64,000 bases of DNA from NCBI RefSeq assembly GCF_030812255.1, contig NZ_JAUSSH010000018.1, positions 1 to 64,000 on the forward strand. Reading direction: 5' to 3'. Positions 44,652-53,937 of this stretch are shown one piece after another. The notes below the pieces were generated by a model. That model searched no databases and was not told the origin of the DNA. It was given only the letters and a program-made list of their open reading frames with translations. The translations under genes were made by a program, and so were the position numbers. The first letter of the stretch is position 1. Each line of letters begins with the position of its first letter. Source of the stretch: Paeniglutamicibacter psychrophenolicus. GTDB lineage: Bacteria; Actinomycetota; Actinomycetes; Actinomycetales; Micrococcaceae.

Positions 44652-45284
44652 TCAGCCGAGGGTCAGCACGGTCACGCCCGCGGCCCGCAGCTGCTCGAAG
44701 ACCGCTTCGTTGTTCTGCGGGTGCACCGCGGCGGTGAGCGGGGCGATGACGGTGGTCTCGAAACCCTGGGTGCGGGCGTCCAGCGCCGTGGCCCGCACGC
44801 AGTGGTCGGTGGCGATCCCCGCCACGTCCAGGGAGGTGATGCCCCGCTCGCGCAGCCAGTCGCCCAGCAGCGGCCCGGATTCGTCCTCCACCGCCGCGCC
44901 CTCGAGGGCCATCCGGCCCTCGAAACCGGAATAGGCCGCGGTGAAGCGGCCCTTGCGGAACGCCGCGTCCAGGTGGGCCGTGGCCGGGGCGAGGTTGGGG
45001 TGCAACGCCGCACCGGGAGTCTGGGCCACGCAGTGCACGGGCCAGGAGTCGATGTAGTCGGGGGCCTCGGAAAAGTGGCTTCCCGGGTCGATGTGCCAGT
45101 CCTGGGTGGCGACGAGCACCGCGTAGCTCTCGTGCCGCGCGGCCACCAGCTCGGCGATGGCCGTTGCCACCGCGGCCCCGCCGGCCACGGCCAGCGGGCC
45201 GCCCTCGCAGAAGTCGTTCTGCACATCGACGATGATCAGGGCACGCGTCGAGGCGTTTTCCGGTGTGCTGCTTGGTTCGCTCAT
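44652..45284 (-). CDS. pncA: Nicotinamidase
   Basis: Isochorismatase-fold enzyme (210 aa) that turns nicotinamide into nicotinate for NAD salvage; homologues also activate pyrazinamide. The catalytic triad is visible: Asp in VDVQNDFCEGG, Lys in FRKGRF, Cys in IATDHCVRATA; metal ligands lie in DWHIDPGSHF. GAGGAG precedes ATG 45284. It follows pncB by 19 nt on the same strand, so the two salvage steps form an operon. Confidence 0.94.
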   Translation of the reverse strand: MSEPSSTPENASTRALIIVDVQNDFCEGGPLAVAGGAAVATAIAELVAARHESYAVLVATQDWHIDPGSHFSEAPDYIDSWPVHCVAQTPGAALHPNLAPATAHLDAAFRKGRFTAAYSGFEGRMALEGAAVEDESGPLLGDWLRERGITSLDVAGIATDHCVRATALDARTQGFETTVIAPLTAAVHPQNNEAVFEQLRAAGVTVLTLG

Positions 45285-45303
45285 GGTGTGCTTCTCCTCG
45301 TGG

Positions 45304-46617
45304 TCAGTTTTCGTCGATGAAACGTGTGGGGATGACCGGTTCGCCGCGCTGCAGCCGCCGCGAGCTGCCGGGCATCTCCAGGATCGAGTCGCGGTGGCGC
45401 TTCGCCGCGCGGCGCACCCCGGCGGCGCCGGTGAATGCCTCATCGACTTCCCCGTGTGAGACAAACTGTGTCAGCAGGGCGCGGTCGTCGGCATCGGTTG
45501 CGGGCACCTCGCCCACGCCGATGAGTTCCCCGGTGGCCCGGCCGCGCTCGTTGAGCCGGCGCACCGCGTACTTGCGCCCGCCCACCGAGACCTTGTTCTT
45601 CGCGGCCTTGGCCACGTCGACGTAGTTTCCGGCGTCGTCGTGGCGCGAGACCAGCTTGTAGACCATCGAGGCGGTCGGGTGTCCGGAGCCGGTGACCAGC
45701 GAGGTGCCCACCCCGTACGCGTCCACCGGGGCGGAGCCGAGGGCGGCGATGGCGTATTCGTCGAGGTCGGAGGTGACCATGATGCGGGTGTTCTCGTTGC
45801 CCAGGTCATCGAGCAGCACGCGGACCCAGCGGGCCTGTTCGACCAGGTCCCCGGAATCCAGCCGCACGGCGCCCAGGCCCGGGCCGGCGACCTCGACGGC
45901 GGTGCGGACGCCCTGCTCGACGTCGTAGGTGTCGACCAGCAGCGTGGTGTCGGCCCCCATGGAGGCGACCTGGGCCTCGAAGGCGGCGCGCTCGTTGTCG
46001 TGCAGCAGCGTGAAGGAGTGGGCGGCGGTGCCCACGGTCTTGATCCCGTAGCGGTGTCCGGCCTCGAGGTTGGAGGTCGAGTCGAACCCGGCGATGATCG
46101 CCGCGCGGGCCGCGGCGACGGCGGATTCCTCGTGGGTGCGCCGCGAACCCATCTCGATGCACGGGCGGGTGCCGGCCGAGGCGATCATGCGCGAGGCGGC
46201 GGAGGCGATCGCCGAGTCGTGGTTCAGCGCCGAAAGGATGAAGGTCTCCAGCACGCAGGCCTCGGCGAACGTCGACTCGACGATCATCACCGGCGAGTAG
46301 GGGAAGTAGATTTCCCCCTCGGCGTAGCCGTGGATGTTTCCGCTGAACGTGAAGTCCGCCAGGTACTTGATGGTCGCGGCGTCCACGACCTTGGTGTCGG
46401 AGAGGAAACGCAGCTGCTCGTCGCCGAAGCGGAACTCCTTGATGCCCTCCAGGATGCGGCCGGTGCCGGCCAGCACGCCGTAGCGCCGGCCCTCGGGCAG
46501 GCGGCGGGCGAAGGCCTCGAAGACGCTGGGGCGGTGTGCGGCACCGGAGTGCAGGGAGGCCTGCAGCATCGTCAATTCGTAGTGGTCGGTAAACAGTGAG
46601 GTGGGCTGCTGCCACAT
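45304..46617 (-). CDS. pncB: Nicotinate phosphoribosyltransferase
   Basis: Converts nicotinate and PRPP to nicotinate mononucleotide (437 aa). The N-terminus WQQPTSLFTDHYELTMLQASL is typical, and the phosphoribosyl site is seen in DLVEQARWVRVLLD and GVGTSLVTGSG. GAGGAG precedes ATG 46617. It lies divergently from clpS, as pncB1 does from clpS in M. tuberculosis (Rv1330c/Rv1331). Confidence 0.94.
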   Translation of the reverse strand: MWQQPTSLFTDHYELTMLQASLHSGAAHRPSVFEAFARRLPEGRRYGVLAGTGRILEGIKEFRFGDEQLRFLSDTKVVDAATIKYLADFTFSGNIHGYAEGEIYFPYSPVMIVESTFAEACVLETFILSALNHDSAIASAASRMIASAGTRPCIEMGSRRTHEESAVAAARAAIIAGFDSTSNLEAGHRYGIKTVGTAAHSFTLLHDNERAAFEAQVASMGADTTLLVDTYDVEQGVRTAVEVAGPGLGAVRLDSGDLVEQARWVRVLLDDLGNENTRIMVTSDLDEYAIAALGSAPVDAYGVGTSLVTGSGHPTASMVYKLVSRHDDAGNYVDVAKAAKNKVSVGGRKYAVRRLNERGRATGELIGVGEVPATDADDRALLTQFVSHGEVDEAFTGAAGVRRAAKRHRDSILEMPGSSRRLQRGEPVIPTRFIDEN

Positions 46618-46757
46618 GGCCGTTGGGCTCCTCGCGATGGGTATCGGGGGTGATGAAAGCGTGTTCGGGCGGTTCGCACCGGCGTCGGGAGCCTGGGCGC
46701 CGGGGCCCGTCCCGCCGCAGGTGGCGGCGGATTGGGCCGGCAACGGCGGTGCAAACG

Positions 46758-46774
46758 TTAGTAGATACTCTAGA
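46758..46774 (-). promoter_or_regulatory. pncB promoter region with imperfect dyad
   Basis: Within the 308-nt divergent gap, TTAGTAGATACTCTAGA contains overlapping -10-like boxes for the minus strand (TAGAGT, TATCTA) and a short dyad TAGA-TAC-TCTA (46763-46773). An NAD-metabolism regulator site is possible but not proven. The rest of the gap shows only GC-rich sequence and the clpS -10 box. Confidence 0.35.
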
Positions 46775-46912
46775 CCCGGCATCGACCCGTTGCCGCCTTC
46801 GGACCGGCCCGGCGCGCTCCGGGGTGCGTGGGGCTTGCCGCCCGGGGCATGCGGGGGGCAGGGCCCGGCACACGCGGGCACCGGCCCGGTTCGCTTCGGT
46901 GGCGCACCGTCG

Positions 46913-46918
46913 TAGAAT
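46913..46918 (+). promoter_or_regulatory. -10 box of clpS
   Basis: TAGAAT, 7 nt before ATG 46926. A GGGAGG in the gap would serve a second ATG at 46935, so both leaderless and led starts are possible. Confidence 0.55.
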
Positions 46919-46925
46919 GGGAGGT

Positions 46926-47231
46926 ATGCCAACCATGACTGCGATGCCCGATGTGCTTGAGCACGTGGAGCAGGCACAAGCACACGAACTTGACCAGCCC
47001 TACATCCTGATCATCTGGAACGACCCGGTCAACCTGATGAGCTACGTCAGCTACGTCTTCCGCTCCTACTTCGGGTACCCCGAGGCCAAGGCCGAGAAGC
47101 TGATGATGCAGGTCCACCGGGAGGGACGCAGCGTCGTCGCCACCGGGAACCGCGAAAAGATCGAGGCCGACGTGTCCGCGATGCATGGCTTCGGCCTGTG
47201 GGCCACCCTGTCGAAGGCGGACGCAGCCTAA
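46926..47231 (+). CDS. clpS: ATP-dependent Clp protease adaptor ClpS
   Basis: N-degron adaptor (101 aa) that delivers N-end-rule substrates to ClpAP/ClpCP. The core is typical: YILIIWNDPVNLMSYVSYVF (substrate pocket), EAKAEKLMMQVHREGRSVV and EKIEADVSAMHGFGLWATL. Starts at 46926 (leaderless) or 46935 (behind GGGAGG) differ only in three residues. Co-oriented with the DUF2017 gene 2 nt downstream. Confidence 0.93.
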   Translation: MPTMTAMPDVLEHVEQAQAHELDQPYILIIWNDPVNLMSYVSYVFRSYFGYPEAKAEKLMMQVHREGRSVVATGNREKIEADVSAMHGFGLWATLSKADAA

Positions 47232-47233
47232 CC

Positions 47234-47803
47234 GTGGCACGAGCATTCAAGAGCACCCTGCGCGGTTTTTCCGCCTCCCTGGAAGCCGCCGAGCGCAAGT
47301 TGCTCCGCGGCCTGTTTCAGGACGTCATCACCCTGCTTGAGCCCCAGCGCGCCGCGGACGAGGATCCGCTGTGGGCCATGGTCGGGCTGGACCCCCACGC
47401 GCACCGCGCGGACTTCGCGCCCCCGAGCGACCCCGCCACCAAGCGCCTGCTGCCGGACGCGGATCCGGAGGACGCGGCCGCGTCGCTGGAATTCCGCAGG
47501 CTCTCCGAGCGCGGGATCCGCGAACGCAAGATCGGGGCGCTGCGCGAGGCGGCCCTGCTGATGGAATCCGGAACCATCCTGCTGTCCGACGAGACCGCCC
47601 CGCGCTTCGCCGCCGCGGTCAACGACGTGCGCCTGGTGCTGGCGCAGCGGCTGGGCCTGGCGAGCGAGGAAGACGCCGAGCGGATCCACGCGCAGGACGA
47701 TTGGTCGAAGGCCGAATCCGTCGACGAATACCTGGCACTGGTCTACAACTTCGTCACCTGGCTGCAGGAATCCCTGATGCAGGCCATGCTCAAGTCCTTG
47801 TGA
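47234..47803 (+). CDS. DUF2017 protein
   Basis: A 189-aa mostly helical protein of the actinobacterial DUF2017 family, always found directly after clpS (Rv1332 position). Recognisable segments are ERKLLRGLFQDVITLLEP at the start and DDWSKAESVDEYLALVYNFVTWLQE near the end. No catalytic motif. The GTG start is 2 nt after the clpS stop, so the two are co-translated; a role with Clp proteolysis is inferred only from this linkage. Confidence 0.82.
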   Translation: MARAFKSTLRGFSASLEAAERKLLRGLFQDVITLLEPQRAADEDPLWAMVGLDPHAHRADFAPPSDPATKRLLPDADPEDAAASLEFRRLSERGIRERKIGALREAALLMESGTILLSDETAPRFAAAVNDVRLVLAQRLGLASEEDAERIHAQDDWSKAESVDEYLALVYNFVTWLQESLMQAMLKSL

Positions 47804-47868
47804 GCTGGGATACAGTGTGTCGCGCGTGCTGGCCGTTCGCGCGCAAAACCACGTAGGCTTCGTACACC

Positions 47869-48798
47869 ATGACAAGTGTGTCCTCCAGCGATAAGCGACC
47901 ATCCGAGCGGCCCCGGGCAAACGCCCCGTTGGGGATCTTCGACTCCGGGGTCGGCGGCCTGACCGTTTCACGCGCCATCATTGACCAGCTTCCCGGGGAA
48001 TCGACGATGTACGTCGGGGACACCGCGAACTCGCCCTACGGCCCGCTTCCCATTGCCGAGGTCCGCGCCAATGCGCTGGGGGTGATGGACGAACTGGTCG
48101 ACGCCGGGGTCAAGCTGCTGGTCATCGCCTGCAACTCCGCCTCCGCCGCGGTGCTGCGCGACGCCCGCGAACGCTACACCGCCCGCTACGGCATCCCGGT
48201 GGTCGAGGTCATCCAGCCCGCGGTCCGCCGCGCCGTCTCCGCCACCCGCAACGGCAGGATCGGGGTCATCGGCACCCTGGCCACGGTCGGCTCGCGCGCC
48301 TACGAGGACGCCTTCGCCGCGGCCCCGCACTACTCCATCACCTCGGTGGCCTGCCCGCGCTTCGTCGAATTCGTCGAAAACGGCATCACCACCGGCAAGG
48401 AGCTGATGGACACCGCCGAGGAATACCTGGCGCCGCTCAAGGCCGCCGGCGTGGACACGCTGGTGCTGGGCTGCACGCACTACCCGCTGCTCACCGGGGT
48501 GATCTCCTACGTCATGGGCGAGGACGTCACCCTCGTCTCCAGCGCCGAGGAGACCGCGAAGGACGTCTACCGCGCGCTGGTGGGCCACGACCTGGCGCGC
48601 ACCGCCGACGCGGACCCCACCCACCAGTTCCTCGCCACCGGCGATGCGGCAAGTTTTGAGATCCTGGCCCGGCGCTTCCTGGGGCCCGAGGTCCTCGCGG
48701 TCGAGCAGGTCCAGAACGTGGCCGCCCACTACCCGACCGGCTCCATTGCGATGGTTACCCCGCAGATGGTGGCCCTTTCGAAAGCGAGTGCCTCATGA
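47869..48798 (+). CDS. murI: Glutamate racemase
   Basis: Makes D-glutamate for peptidoglycan (309 aa). N-terminal [11 protein letters not shown], catalytic Cys in [11 protein letters not shown] and second catalytic Cys in [11 protein letters not shown] are all present. TAGGCT lies 9 nt before the ATG and no good ribosome site is seen. The 3' end overlaps the next gene (ATGA). Confidence 0.95.
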   Translation: MTSVSSSDKRPSERPRANAPLGIFDSGVGGLTVSRAIIDQLPGESTMYVGDTANSPYGPLPIAEVRANALGVMDELVDAGVKLLVIACNSASAAVLRDARERYTARYGIPVVEVIQPAVRRAVSATRNGRIGVIGTLATVGSRAYEDAFAAAPHYSITSVACPRFVEFVENGITTGKELMDTAEEYLAPLKAAGVDTLVLGCTHYPLLTGVISYVMGEDVTLVSSAEETAKDVYRALVGHDLARTADADPTHQFLATGDAASFEILARRFLGPEVLAVEQVQNVAAHYPTGSIAMVTPQMVALSKASAS

Positions 48799-49706
48799 AG
48801 CTGACCATCATCGGCTGCACCGGCTCGTTCCCCGGCCCGGGGTCGCCCGCCTCCTGCTACCTGGTCACCGCGTTCGACGGGACACGCGACTGGAAGATCC
48901 TGCTGGACCTCGGCTCCGGCGCGCTGGGCGTGCTGCAGCGCTACGTCGACATCAAGGACCTGGACGGGATCTTCATCTCCCACCTGCACCCGGACCACTG
49001 CATGGACCTGTGCGGCATGCACGTGGCGATCCGCTGGGACCCCAACGGCTGGGGCCGCGAGCGGATGCTGGTGCACGGCCCGGCGGCCACCGCCGATAGG
49101 ATGGCCACCGCCTACGGGCTGCCGCTGGAGGAGGGCATGCACCCGGACTACGACTTCCGGCACTGGAAATCCCGCCAACCGGTGAAGGTCGGCCCGTTCT
49201 CCATCACCCCCTACCCGGTGCTGCACCCGATCGAGGAGTCCTACGCGCTGCGCGTGGAGGCCACCGAACCGGTCGCCGACGGGTCGCTGCAAACCAGCGT
49301 GCTGACCTATTCGGGCGACACCGATTCCTGCCCCGAACTCATCGAGGCGGCGCAGGGAGCTGACATGTTCCTCTGCGAGGCCGCCTTCGAGGAAGGTCGC
49401 GACGACGCGATCACCGGCGTGCACCTGACCGGCAAGCGGGCCGGCCAGGCCGCCACCGACGCCGGGGTCGAGCGCCTGCTGCTGACCCACATCCCGGTGT
49501 GGACCGACATCAACACCGTGGTCAACGAGGCCAAGGAGACCTACGACGGCGGGATCGCCGTGGCGGTCTCCGGGGTCACCTACGGGGTGTTCTCCGGTTC
49601 GCAGCTGGGCACCCCGAAGTCGCTGCCCACCGCGCCGGTGTCCATCGTGCGCTCGGCGCCGAACCGCGAGTGGCCCGGGACCAAGGCCAGGAACCCGCGC
49701 AGGTAG
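48795..49706 (+). CDS. MBL-fold phosphodiesterase, Rv1339-like
   Basis: Metallo-beta-lactamase-fold hydrolase (303 aa). The metal motif is [10 protein letters not shown] (HxHxDH), with further ligands in SGDTD and the C-terminal LTHIPVW. It lies between murI and rph exactly as Rv1339 does in M. tuberculosis, a protein described as an atypical cyclic-AMP phosphodiesterase. A cAMP-lowering role is therefore a reasonable inference, but an RNase Z-like or other phosphoesterase activity is possible. The start overlaps the murI stop by 4 nt. Confidence 0.82.
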   Translation: MKLTIIGCTGSFPGPGSPASCYLVTAFDGTRDWKILLDLGSGALGVLQRYVDIKDLDGIFISHLHPDHCMDLCGMHVAIRWDPNGWGRERMLVHGPAATADRMATAYGLPLEEGMHPDYDFRHWKSRQPVKVGPFSITPYPVLHPIEESYALRVEATEPVADGSLQTSVLTYSGDTDSCPELIEAAQGADMFLCEAAFEEGRDDAITGVHLTGKRAGQAATDAGVERLLLTHIPVWTDINTVVNEAKETYDGGIAVAVSGVTYGVFSGSQLGTPKSLPTAPVSIVRSAPNREWPGTKARNPRR

Positions 49707-49768
49707 CCGCGAGGCAGCGGGCGCGCTTCCGCTGCCGCGGGCGTGCCCGGCCCCGGCCACGCGCCGAC

Positions 49769-49774
49769 TAGACT
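49769..49774 (+). promoter_or_regulatory. -10 box of rph (leaderless)
   Basis: TAGACT, 7 nt before ATG 49782, without a ribosome site in the gap. It would give rph-rdgB their own promoter. Confidence 0.5.
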
Positions 49775-49781
49775 TGAAGCC

Positions 49782-50531
49782 ATGACTTCAGCATCCACCA
49801 CAGCAGCAGTGCGCGCCGACGGGCGCGGCGTCGACCAACTCCGTGAGATCACCATTACCCGTGGCTGGTCCAAGCAGGCCGAGGGCTCGGCCCTGATCGA
49901 ATTCGGCAACACCAAGGTGCTGTGCACCGCCTCCTTCACCGAGGGCGTGCCGCGCTGGCTCAAGGGCCAGGGCACCGGCTGGGTCACCGCCGAGTACGCG
50001 ATGCTGCCGCGGGCCACCAACACCCGCAACGGCCGCGAGTCGGTCAAGGGCAAGATCGGCGGGCGCACCCACGAGATCTCCCGGCTGATCGGCCGCTCGC
50101 TGCGCGCCGTCATCGACACCAAGGCGCTGGGCGAGAACACCATCGTGCTGGACTGCGACGTGCTCCAGGCCGACGGCGGCACCCGCACCGCGGCGATCAC
50201 CGGCGCCTACGTCGCGCTGGCCGAGGCCATCGAATGGGCCCGGGCCAACAACCTGGTGAAGAAGAACGCGATCGTGCTCACCGACTCGGTGGCCGCGATC
50301 TCCGTGGGCATCATCGACGGGGTCCCGATGCTGGATCTTCCCTACGAGGAGGACGTGCGCGCCGAGACCGACATGAACGTCGTGGTCACCGGCACCGGCG
50401 ACTTCGTCGAGGTGCAGGGCACCGCCGAGGGCGTGCCGTTCAAGCGCGCCGAACTCGACTCCCTGCTTGACCTCGCCCTGGTGGGCACCACGGAGCTGAC
50501 CCGCATCCAGTCCGAAACCCTGGGGCTCTGA
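49782..50531 (+). CDS. rph: Ribonuclease PH
   Basis: Phosphorolytic 3'-5' exoribonuclease (249 aa) that trims tRNA precursors. Family motifs: [13 protein letters not shown] at the start, [17 protein letters not shown], the basic loop [20 protein letters not shown] and [18 protein letters not shown]. Two nt separate it from rdgB. This encoded order equals Rv1340-Rv1341. Confidence 0.95.
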   Translation: MTSASTTAAVRADGRGVDQLREITITRGWSKQAEGSALIEFGNTKVLCTASFTEGVPRWLKGQGTGWVTAEYAMLPRATNTRNGRESVKGKIGGRTHEISRLIGRSLRAVIDTKALGENTIVLDCDVLQADGGTRTAAITGAYVALAEAIEWARANNLVKKNAIVLTDSVAAISVGIIDGVPMLDLPYEEDVRAETDMNVVVTGTGDFVEVQGTAEGVPFKRAELDSLLDLALVGTTELTRIQSETLGL

Positions 50532-50533
50532 GC

Positions 50534-51169
50534 ATGGGCACCACCCCGCGTTTGGTGCTGGCCACGCACAACCAGGGCAAGCTGCGCGAACTGCGCGAGC
50601 TGCTGCGCGGGCAGGTACCCGGGCTGGACGTGGACACCCAGGTCGTCGATGCCGGGGCCGTCGGTGCCCCGGATGTCGTTGAGGACCAGGTGACCTTTCA
50701 GGGCAACGCCCTGCTCAAGGCCCGCGCGGTGTGCGAGGCCACCGGCCTGGTCGCCATCGCGGACGACTCCGGGCTGGCTGTCGACGTGCTCGGCGGGGCC
50801 CCGGGGATCTTCTCGGCGCGCTGGTCCGGGAGGCACGGCGACGACGAGGCCAACATCGACCTGCTGCTGGCCCAGCTCGGCGACATCGCCGAGGAGCACC
50901 GCGGCGCCTCCTTCGTGTGCGCCGCGGCCCTGGCGACCCCGGGCGGCCATGTCGCCGTGGAGCTGGGGCACCTGGCCGGCACGCTGCTGCACGAACGCCG
51001 CGGGAACGGCGGCTTCGGCTACGACCCGATCCTGCAGCCCGAGGGCTATGGGATCTCCGTGGCGGAGCTGACGGCTGGGGAAAAGAACGCGATCAGCCAC
51101 CGCGGGCGCGCGTTCCGCGGCCTGCTGCCGCAGATCGTCAAGGCGCTGGCGGACCAGGACGCCGCGTAG
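50534..51169 (+). CDS. rdgB: XTP/dITP pyrophosphatase
   Basis: HAM1-family enzyme (211 aa) that removes non-canonical purine triphosphates. LVLATHNQGKLRELRELL is the substrate motif, VAIADDSGLAVDVLGG holds the catalytic Asp, and NGGFGYDPIL and ISHRGRAF complete the pocket. ATG 50534 starts 2 nt after rph. Confidence 0.95.
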   Translation: MGTTPRLVLATHNQGKLRELRELLRGQVPGLDVDTQVVDAGAVGAPDVVEDQVTFQGNALLKARAVCEATGLVAIADDSGLAVDVLGGAPGIFSARWSGRHGDDEANIDLLLAQLGDIAEEHRGASFVCAAALATPGGHVAVELGHLAGTLLHERRGNGGFGYDPILQPEGYGISVAELTAGEKNAISHRGRAFRGLLPQIVKALADQDAA

Positions 51170-51356
51170 GCTCCGGATCGCCGGCGGCACGACCCCCCAA
51201 GGGGCGGACCTCGTTCGGCCACGTGCCGCTGGGAGGGCCGCCCCTGGCGGTGCCCGGCCCCCGATCGAACGGTGCGGCCCGGCCGTCCCGGGCCGGCGGC
51301 GGCCCGGCGCCTAGAGTGGAAGCAAGACAAACCTACCGAGAATGAACGGAGCAAGA

Positions 51357-51911
51357 GTGGACACCTTTATCAAGGGGCCATCAAAGCGCGATGTTGCGGG
51401 CATGAAGGCGGCCTTCGCACTGGTTGGGAGCACGGAGGTGGTGTCCGTCCTGTTCAAGAATGCGCGTTACGGCAACTTCCTGGTCACCGGGGCCGCGCAC
51501 CTGACCGTGCTCGACGACCTGATGGTCGGCGGGCTGAACGCAGCGGCCGCGGCGAAGGCGGCCAAGTCCGCGGACGGCGAGCCGCTGCGGCAGCGCCAGC
51601 CGGACTCGGACGTGCGCGCCTTCCCGGCGGTTTTCGAGGGGGACTTCGACCCGACGCCGATTGCCGTGAACCAAGTGGCGCACGGCGACCTGGTGGTCGC
51701 TTCGTTCACGCAGGCACCCTACGGCGACTTCGTGGTCACGGGCGTGGCCACCGCGGCCGAGGGCGATGCCGACTACCTCATGGTCGGGCCGTGGATCCTG
51801 CACTCCGCCGACGGACCCGCACCGCGGTTGAACGAAGTGGAGCTGGTGGCCGCTGCCGGCGACCACATCGCGCCGGTCCCGCCGCGCCGCGGACAGGTGG
51901 ACTTCGAGTAG
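51357..51911 (+). CDS. Unknown protein with internal duplication
   Basis: A 184-aa protein I do not recognise. Two related halves are visible: SVLFKNARYGNFLVTGAAH...DDLMVGG (about residues 30-75) and VASFTQAPYGDFVVTGVAT...DYLMVGP (about 110-150), each ending in a DxLMVG strand. This suggests two copies of a small beta-domain joined by a Gln/Arg/Ala linker. No signal peptide or catalytic motif. GTG 51357 has CGGAG 8 nt upstream; an ATG 15 nt earlier is possible. A TAGAGT box at 51312-51317 may be its promoter. Confidence 0.65.
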   Translation: MDTFIKGPSKRDVAGMKAAFALVGSTEVVSVLFKNARYGNFLVTGAAHLTVLDDLMVGGLNAAAAAKAAKSADGEPLRQRQPDSDVRAFPAVFEGDFDPTPIAVNQVAHGDLVVASFTQAPYGDFVVTGVATAAEGDADYLMVGPWILHSADGPAPRLNEVELVAAAGDHIAPVPPRRGQVDFE

Positions 51912-51940
51912 TCGCCTCGACTCCTCGCCGCTGCACAGTG

Positions 51941-51989
51941 AACGACCCTGCACGTTGATCCGATTCCGGATCGAACGGGCAGGGTCGTT
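51941..51989. terminator. Bidirectional terminator
   Basis: Arms AACGACCCTGC / GCAGGGTCGTT with an inner GATCCG-ATT-CGGATC hairpin and a short T run; it closes two convergent genes. Confidence 0.8.
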
Positions 51990-51990
51990 G

Positions 51991-53814
51991 TCATTGGGCC
52001 CAGAAGAGTCGCGGGTTGGGGGTGCGCCAGTAGGTGTTGCGCCGCGGTTTTTGTTCGGGGTCCATGAACTTGGGCAGGATGACGGAGAAGAGCCCGTCGT
52101 CGTCGCGCACGACATCGATGAGCCCGGTGTGCCTGGCATGGTGGTGCCCCGAACAGAAGGGCCGCCCATCGTTGATCCTGGTGGTTCCGCCATTTGCCCA
52201 ATCGTCGTCATGATCGATCTCGCAATGCTCCGGTGGCACGGTGCAGCCGGGCATGATGCAGCCGCCGTAGATCCCTAGGATGATTTCGCGCATGTAGTCG
52301 GGGAAGAAACGTTCCTCCTGGCCGAGGTCCAGGATCCGGGACTTGCCGCCCATGACCGCTGGCACGACCCCGCCGTTGCACAGGCCCTGGCGCAGTTCCG
52401 CCGGGGTGAGCTGCTGGCCGCGGGAGGTGATGCCGTGGGTGTCGGCCAGTCCGCGAAGCTCGTCCAGGGTGGCGATGACCAGTGTCTTGGGGGAGGGCAG
52501 GCCGATGGTCTTCTTCCCGGTGCGTGGTTGGCCCGCGGCCCGGATGAGGTTCAGCAGTCCCTGCAGGTGTCGTTGGGGCGGGGTGAGTCCGTCGCCTCCA
52601 TAGGCGGTGGAGTTCATGGTTCCCGGATCGAATAGCCCGTTCCGGGTGCCCGCGTCGGCTCCGTTGGCTTCGGTTCCGTTGCCGTTGCCGTTTGCGGTGA
52701 ACAGGCTGCCGAGGTTGTCCGGGCCATGGGGATCCAGCGAGAGTTCCCGGATGGCGGCCGGGTCGGTGAGCGGGGCGCCGGTGGCGGGGTCGGTGAGGAA
52801 ATCGGGGAACCCGGCACCCGGGGCGGCATTCTCGGCGGAAGCTGCATCGGCATCGGCATCGGTGCCGGTGCCGGTGGAGGCCAGGGCCTGGGCGAGCAGC
52901 CCGTCGCGGTCCCCGGCCTTCGTCCTGGGGTTGTCGGTGCTGGCGCACAGGGCCAGCAGGGCCTCGGTGTCCCGGGGCAGGGTGCGCAGCAGGAATTCGC
53001 CGAGCCCGCCGGTGGTCCCGCGGTAGAAGAGCCCGGTCCGGGTGCGCAGCACCTCTTCCGGAAGGTCCCCGGGTCCCTGCTCGAGGGTGGCTTGGATCCC
53101 GGCCAGCAGCTTCGCGGTGGTGCGGGGATCCTGGGTGCGCACGGATTCGGCGACCTGGTCCTCGAGCGTCCCCGCCAGGGTGGCGGCTTCGGGATGCCGG
53201 TCGATGCTGGGGGTGAGAGCCTCGAGCTTGCGGGCGGCGGCCCCGATCTGGCCGGGGTCGGCGGTCCCGTCGGCCAGGTCCCCTGCCAACACCGGGAACC
53301 TCGGCGGGGTTGGAGTGCCGTTGAGATCGGTGCCGGGCAGCAGCCGGTCGATGGACCTGACCCGTTCGCGGGCCTCGAAGAAGGAAATGTGCAGGAAGCC
53401 GGACAGGAAAGCGGTGATGTCCTTGAAGACCGGCCGCCCGGTCGGGACCGTGGCCGGATCCGCCGGAAGCACCGCGCTGCCCGCGAGGTATCCGGCAGGG
53501 TCCCGGTGGATCGCGTCGAGGTCGTCGAAGGTGGCCTCGGGAAGCTCGTGGACCAGGGTGCGCCGGGCCGTCTCGGCGGCCAGCAGCCGGGCGTGGGCGG
53601 CGGTGCGGTGCCCGTCTTCGGCCGCACGGGCGAACAGGGCGGCATGGACCGGGGAACTGGTGTGCGCGGCGACGCGCCGGGACAAATCGCGGGCCAGGGC
53701 CTGGACCTCGAGCAGGGCACGCAGTTCATCGTCCGGCGACACGTGGTGTCCCGGGTCGCCGCGGGTGCCCGCGATGAGGCTGATGAACCGGTCGGTTTCC
53801 ATGTCCACCAGCAT
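51991..53814 (-). CDS. HNH endonuclease signature protein with DUF222
   Basis: A 607-aa protein of the actinobacterial DUF222-HNH family. The long N-terminal part is helical and Ala/Asp/Pro-rich; the C-terminal nuclease reads CIMPGCTVPPEHCEIDHDDDWANGG and CSGHHHARH, with the HNH Cys pairs and catalytic His. These genes occur in many copies in Micrococcaceae and have been linked to mobile elements, but no intron, phage or methylase gene is next to it. The variable region 300-400 (Asp/Ala/Asn repeats) looks like low-complexity linker. GGAG touches the first ATG, so an ATG at 53802 may be the real start. Confidence 0.85.
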   Translation of the reverse strand: MLVDMETDRFISLIAGTRGDPGHHVSPDDELRALLEVQALARDLSRRVAAHTSSPVHAALFARAAEDGHRTAAHARLLAAETARRTLVHELPEATFDDLDAIHRDPAGYLAGSAVLPADPATVPTGRPVFKDITAFLSGFLHISFFEARERVRSIDRLLPGTDLNGTPTPPRFPVLAGDLADGTADPGQIGAAARKLEALTPSIDRHPEAATLAGTLEDQVAESVRTQDPRTTAKLLAGIQATLEQGPGDLPEEVLRTRTGLFYRGTTGGLGEFLLRTLPRDTEALLALCASTDNPRTKAGDRDGLLAQALASTGTGTDADADAASAENAAPGAGFPDFLTDPATGAPLTDPAAIRELSLDPHGPDNLGSLFTANGNGNGTEANGADAGTRNGLFDPGTMNSTAYGGDGLTPPQRHLQGLLNLIRAAGQPRTGKKTIGLPSPKTLVIATLDELRGLADTHGITSRGQQLTPAELRQGLCNGGVVPAVMGGKSRILDLGQEERFFPDYMREIILGIYGGCIMPGCTVPPEHCEIDHDDDWANGGTTRINDGRPFCSGHHHARHTGLIDVVRDDDGLFSVILPKFMDPEQKPRRNTYWRTPNPRLFWAQ

Positions 53815-53937
53815 GCTCCGGCCCGGGGTGCCTTGGGGCCGGAACCGGGAATCTGTGGATAACTATTTTTTCTAATGGCCGGAAATCCGGGCAGCCCGGC
53901 GTGTGGGGCCGAGGCCGGGGCCGATGTGGGGCGTGGG

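Noticed and set aside
51991-53814. HNH gene as sign of an intron or phage
   Set aside because: DUF222-HNH genes are common stand-alone genes in this group, and no terminase, integrase or intron structure is adjacent.
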